A stretch of DNA of 6,734 bases from CAZVFX01 sp964626565 (GTDB lineage Bacteria; Myxococcota_A; UBA9042; CAIXZC01): contig CAZVFX010000225.1 in the NCBI GenBank assembly GCA_964626565.1, positions 1 through 6,734 on the forward strand, in the 5' to 3' direction. Of the stretch, positions 6,679 through 6,734 are shown in pieces; within the stretch, counting starts at the first letter, position 1, and each line of letters starts with the position of its first letter. The translations under genes and the position numbers were made by a program. The notes beneath the pieces were generated by a model. It did no database searches, was not told where the DNA came from, and saw nothing but the letters and a program-made list of their open reading frames with translations.

Positions 6679-6694
6679 TCAACCACCAGGTTGA
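6679..6694. promoter_or_regulatory. Short inverted repeat upstream of the WD40 gene
   Basis: TCAACC and GGTTGA form perfect 6-bp arms around ACCA, 33 bp before the ATG. The position suits either an operator or a 5' UTR hairpin. I see no convincing -35/-10 pair in the 89 bp upstream that are available; TAGGAT around 6665-6670 on the minus strand is only a weak -10. A dyad this short can arise by chance. Confidence 0.25.
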
Positions 6695-6734
6695 GGTCAG
6701 TCGCCAGAACAACGATTCGACGGGGCTGTTCGCC

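Overview
The window (about 60% GC by eye) carries three large genes for exported proteins. Two are very cysteine-rich lipoproteins and one is a secreted WD40 beta-propeller protein. Lipobox signal peptides imply a diderm bacterium. Long proteins built from repeated 'CC..D..C.DG..CT.D.C' units, preceded by a GKQCGSDGCGGTCG-type motif, are typical of Myxococcota and related former Deltaproteobacteria. That lineage is an inference from protein style; there is no marker gene here. The run of exactly 100 Ns shows this is a scaffolded, probably metagenomic, assembly.

Layout: (1) 39-2129 (+), a 696-residue lipoprotein with an acidic linker and about 4.5 copies of a roughly 134-residue Cys module. 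(2) 2146-2402, a tandem array of a 38-bp core with 12-bp linkers, interrupted by the N gap. (3) 2402-4441 (-), a 679-residue lipoprotein with about 100 cysteines in 16 short units. (4) 4442-4572, its upstream region, with a strong Shine-Dalgarno and a plausible promoter. (5) 4573-4708, a second array of the same 38-bp core in the opposite orientation, with 11-bp linkers. (6) 4735-6645 (-), a signal-peptide-bearing protein with about 14 WD40 blades, probably two seven-bladed propellers. (7) 6646-6734, its upstream region, with a small dyad.

No enzyme, transporter or known defence system is visible. The two lipoproteins share a plan (lipid anchor, acidic Pro/Asp/Glu linker, disulfide-type repeats) but have different Cys spacing. 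They look like cell-surface or periplasmic structural or binding proteins of unknown ligand. The WD40 protein would act outside the cytoplasm as a binding scaffold. Nothing shows that the three genes form one pathway. The first two are convergent, and their linkage crosses the assembly gap.

The most unusual structure is the pair of inverted 38-bp-core arrays bracketing the middle gene. Each array lies just 3' of a gene (1 and 3), in the same orientation relative to that gene. Each array also has its own homogenised linker. This looks like a dispersed, REP-like intergenic repeat family.
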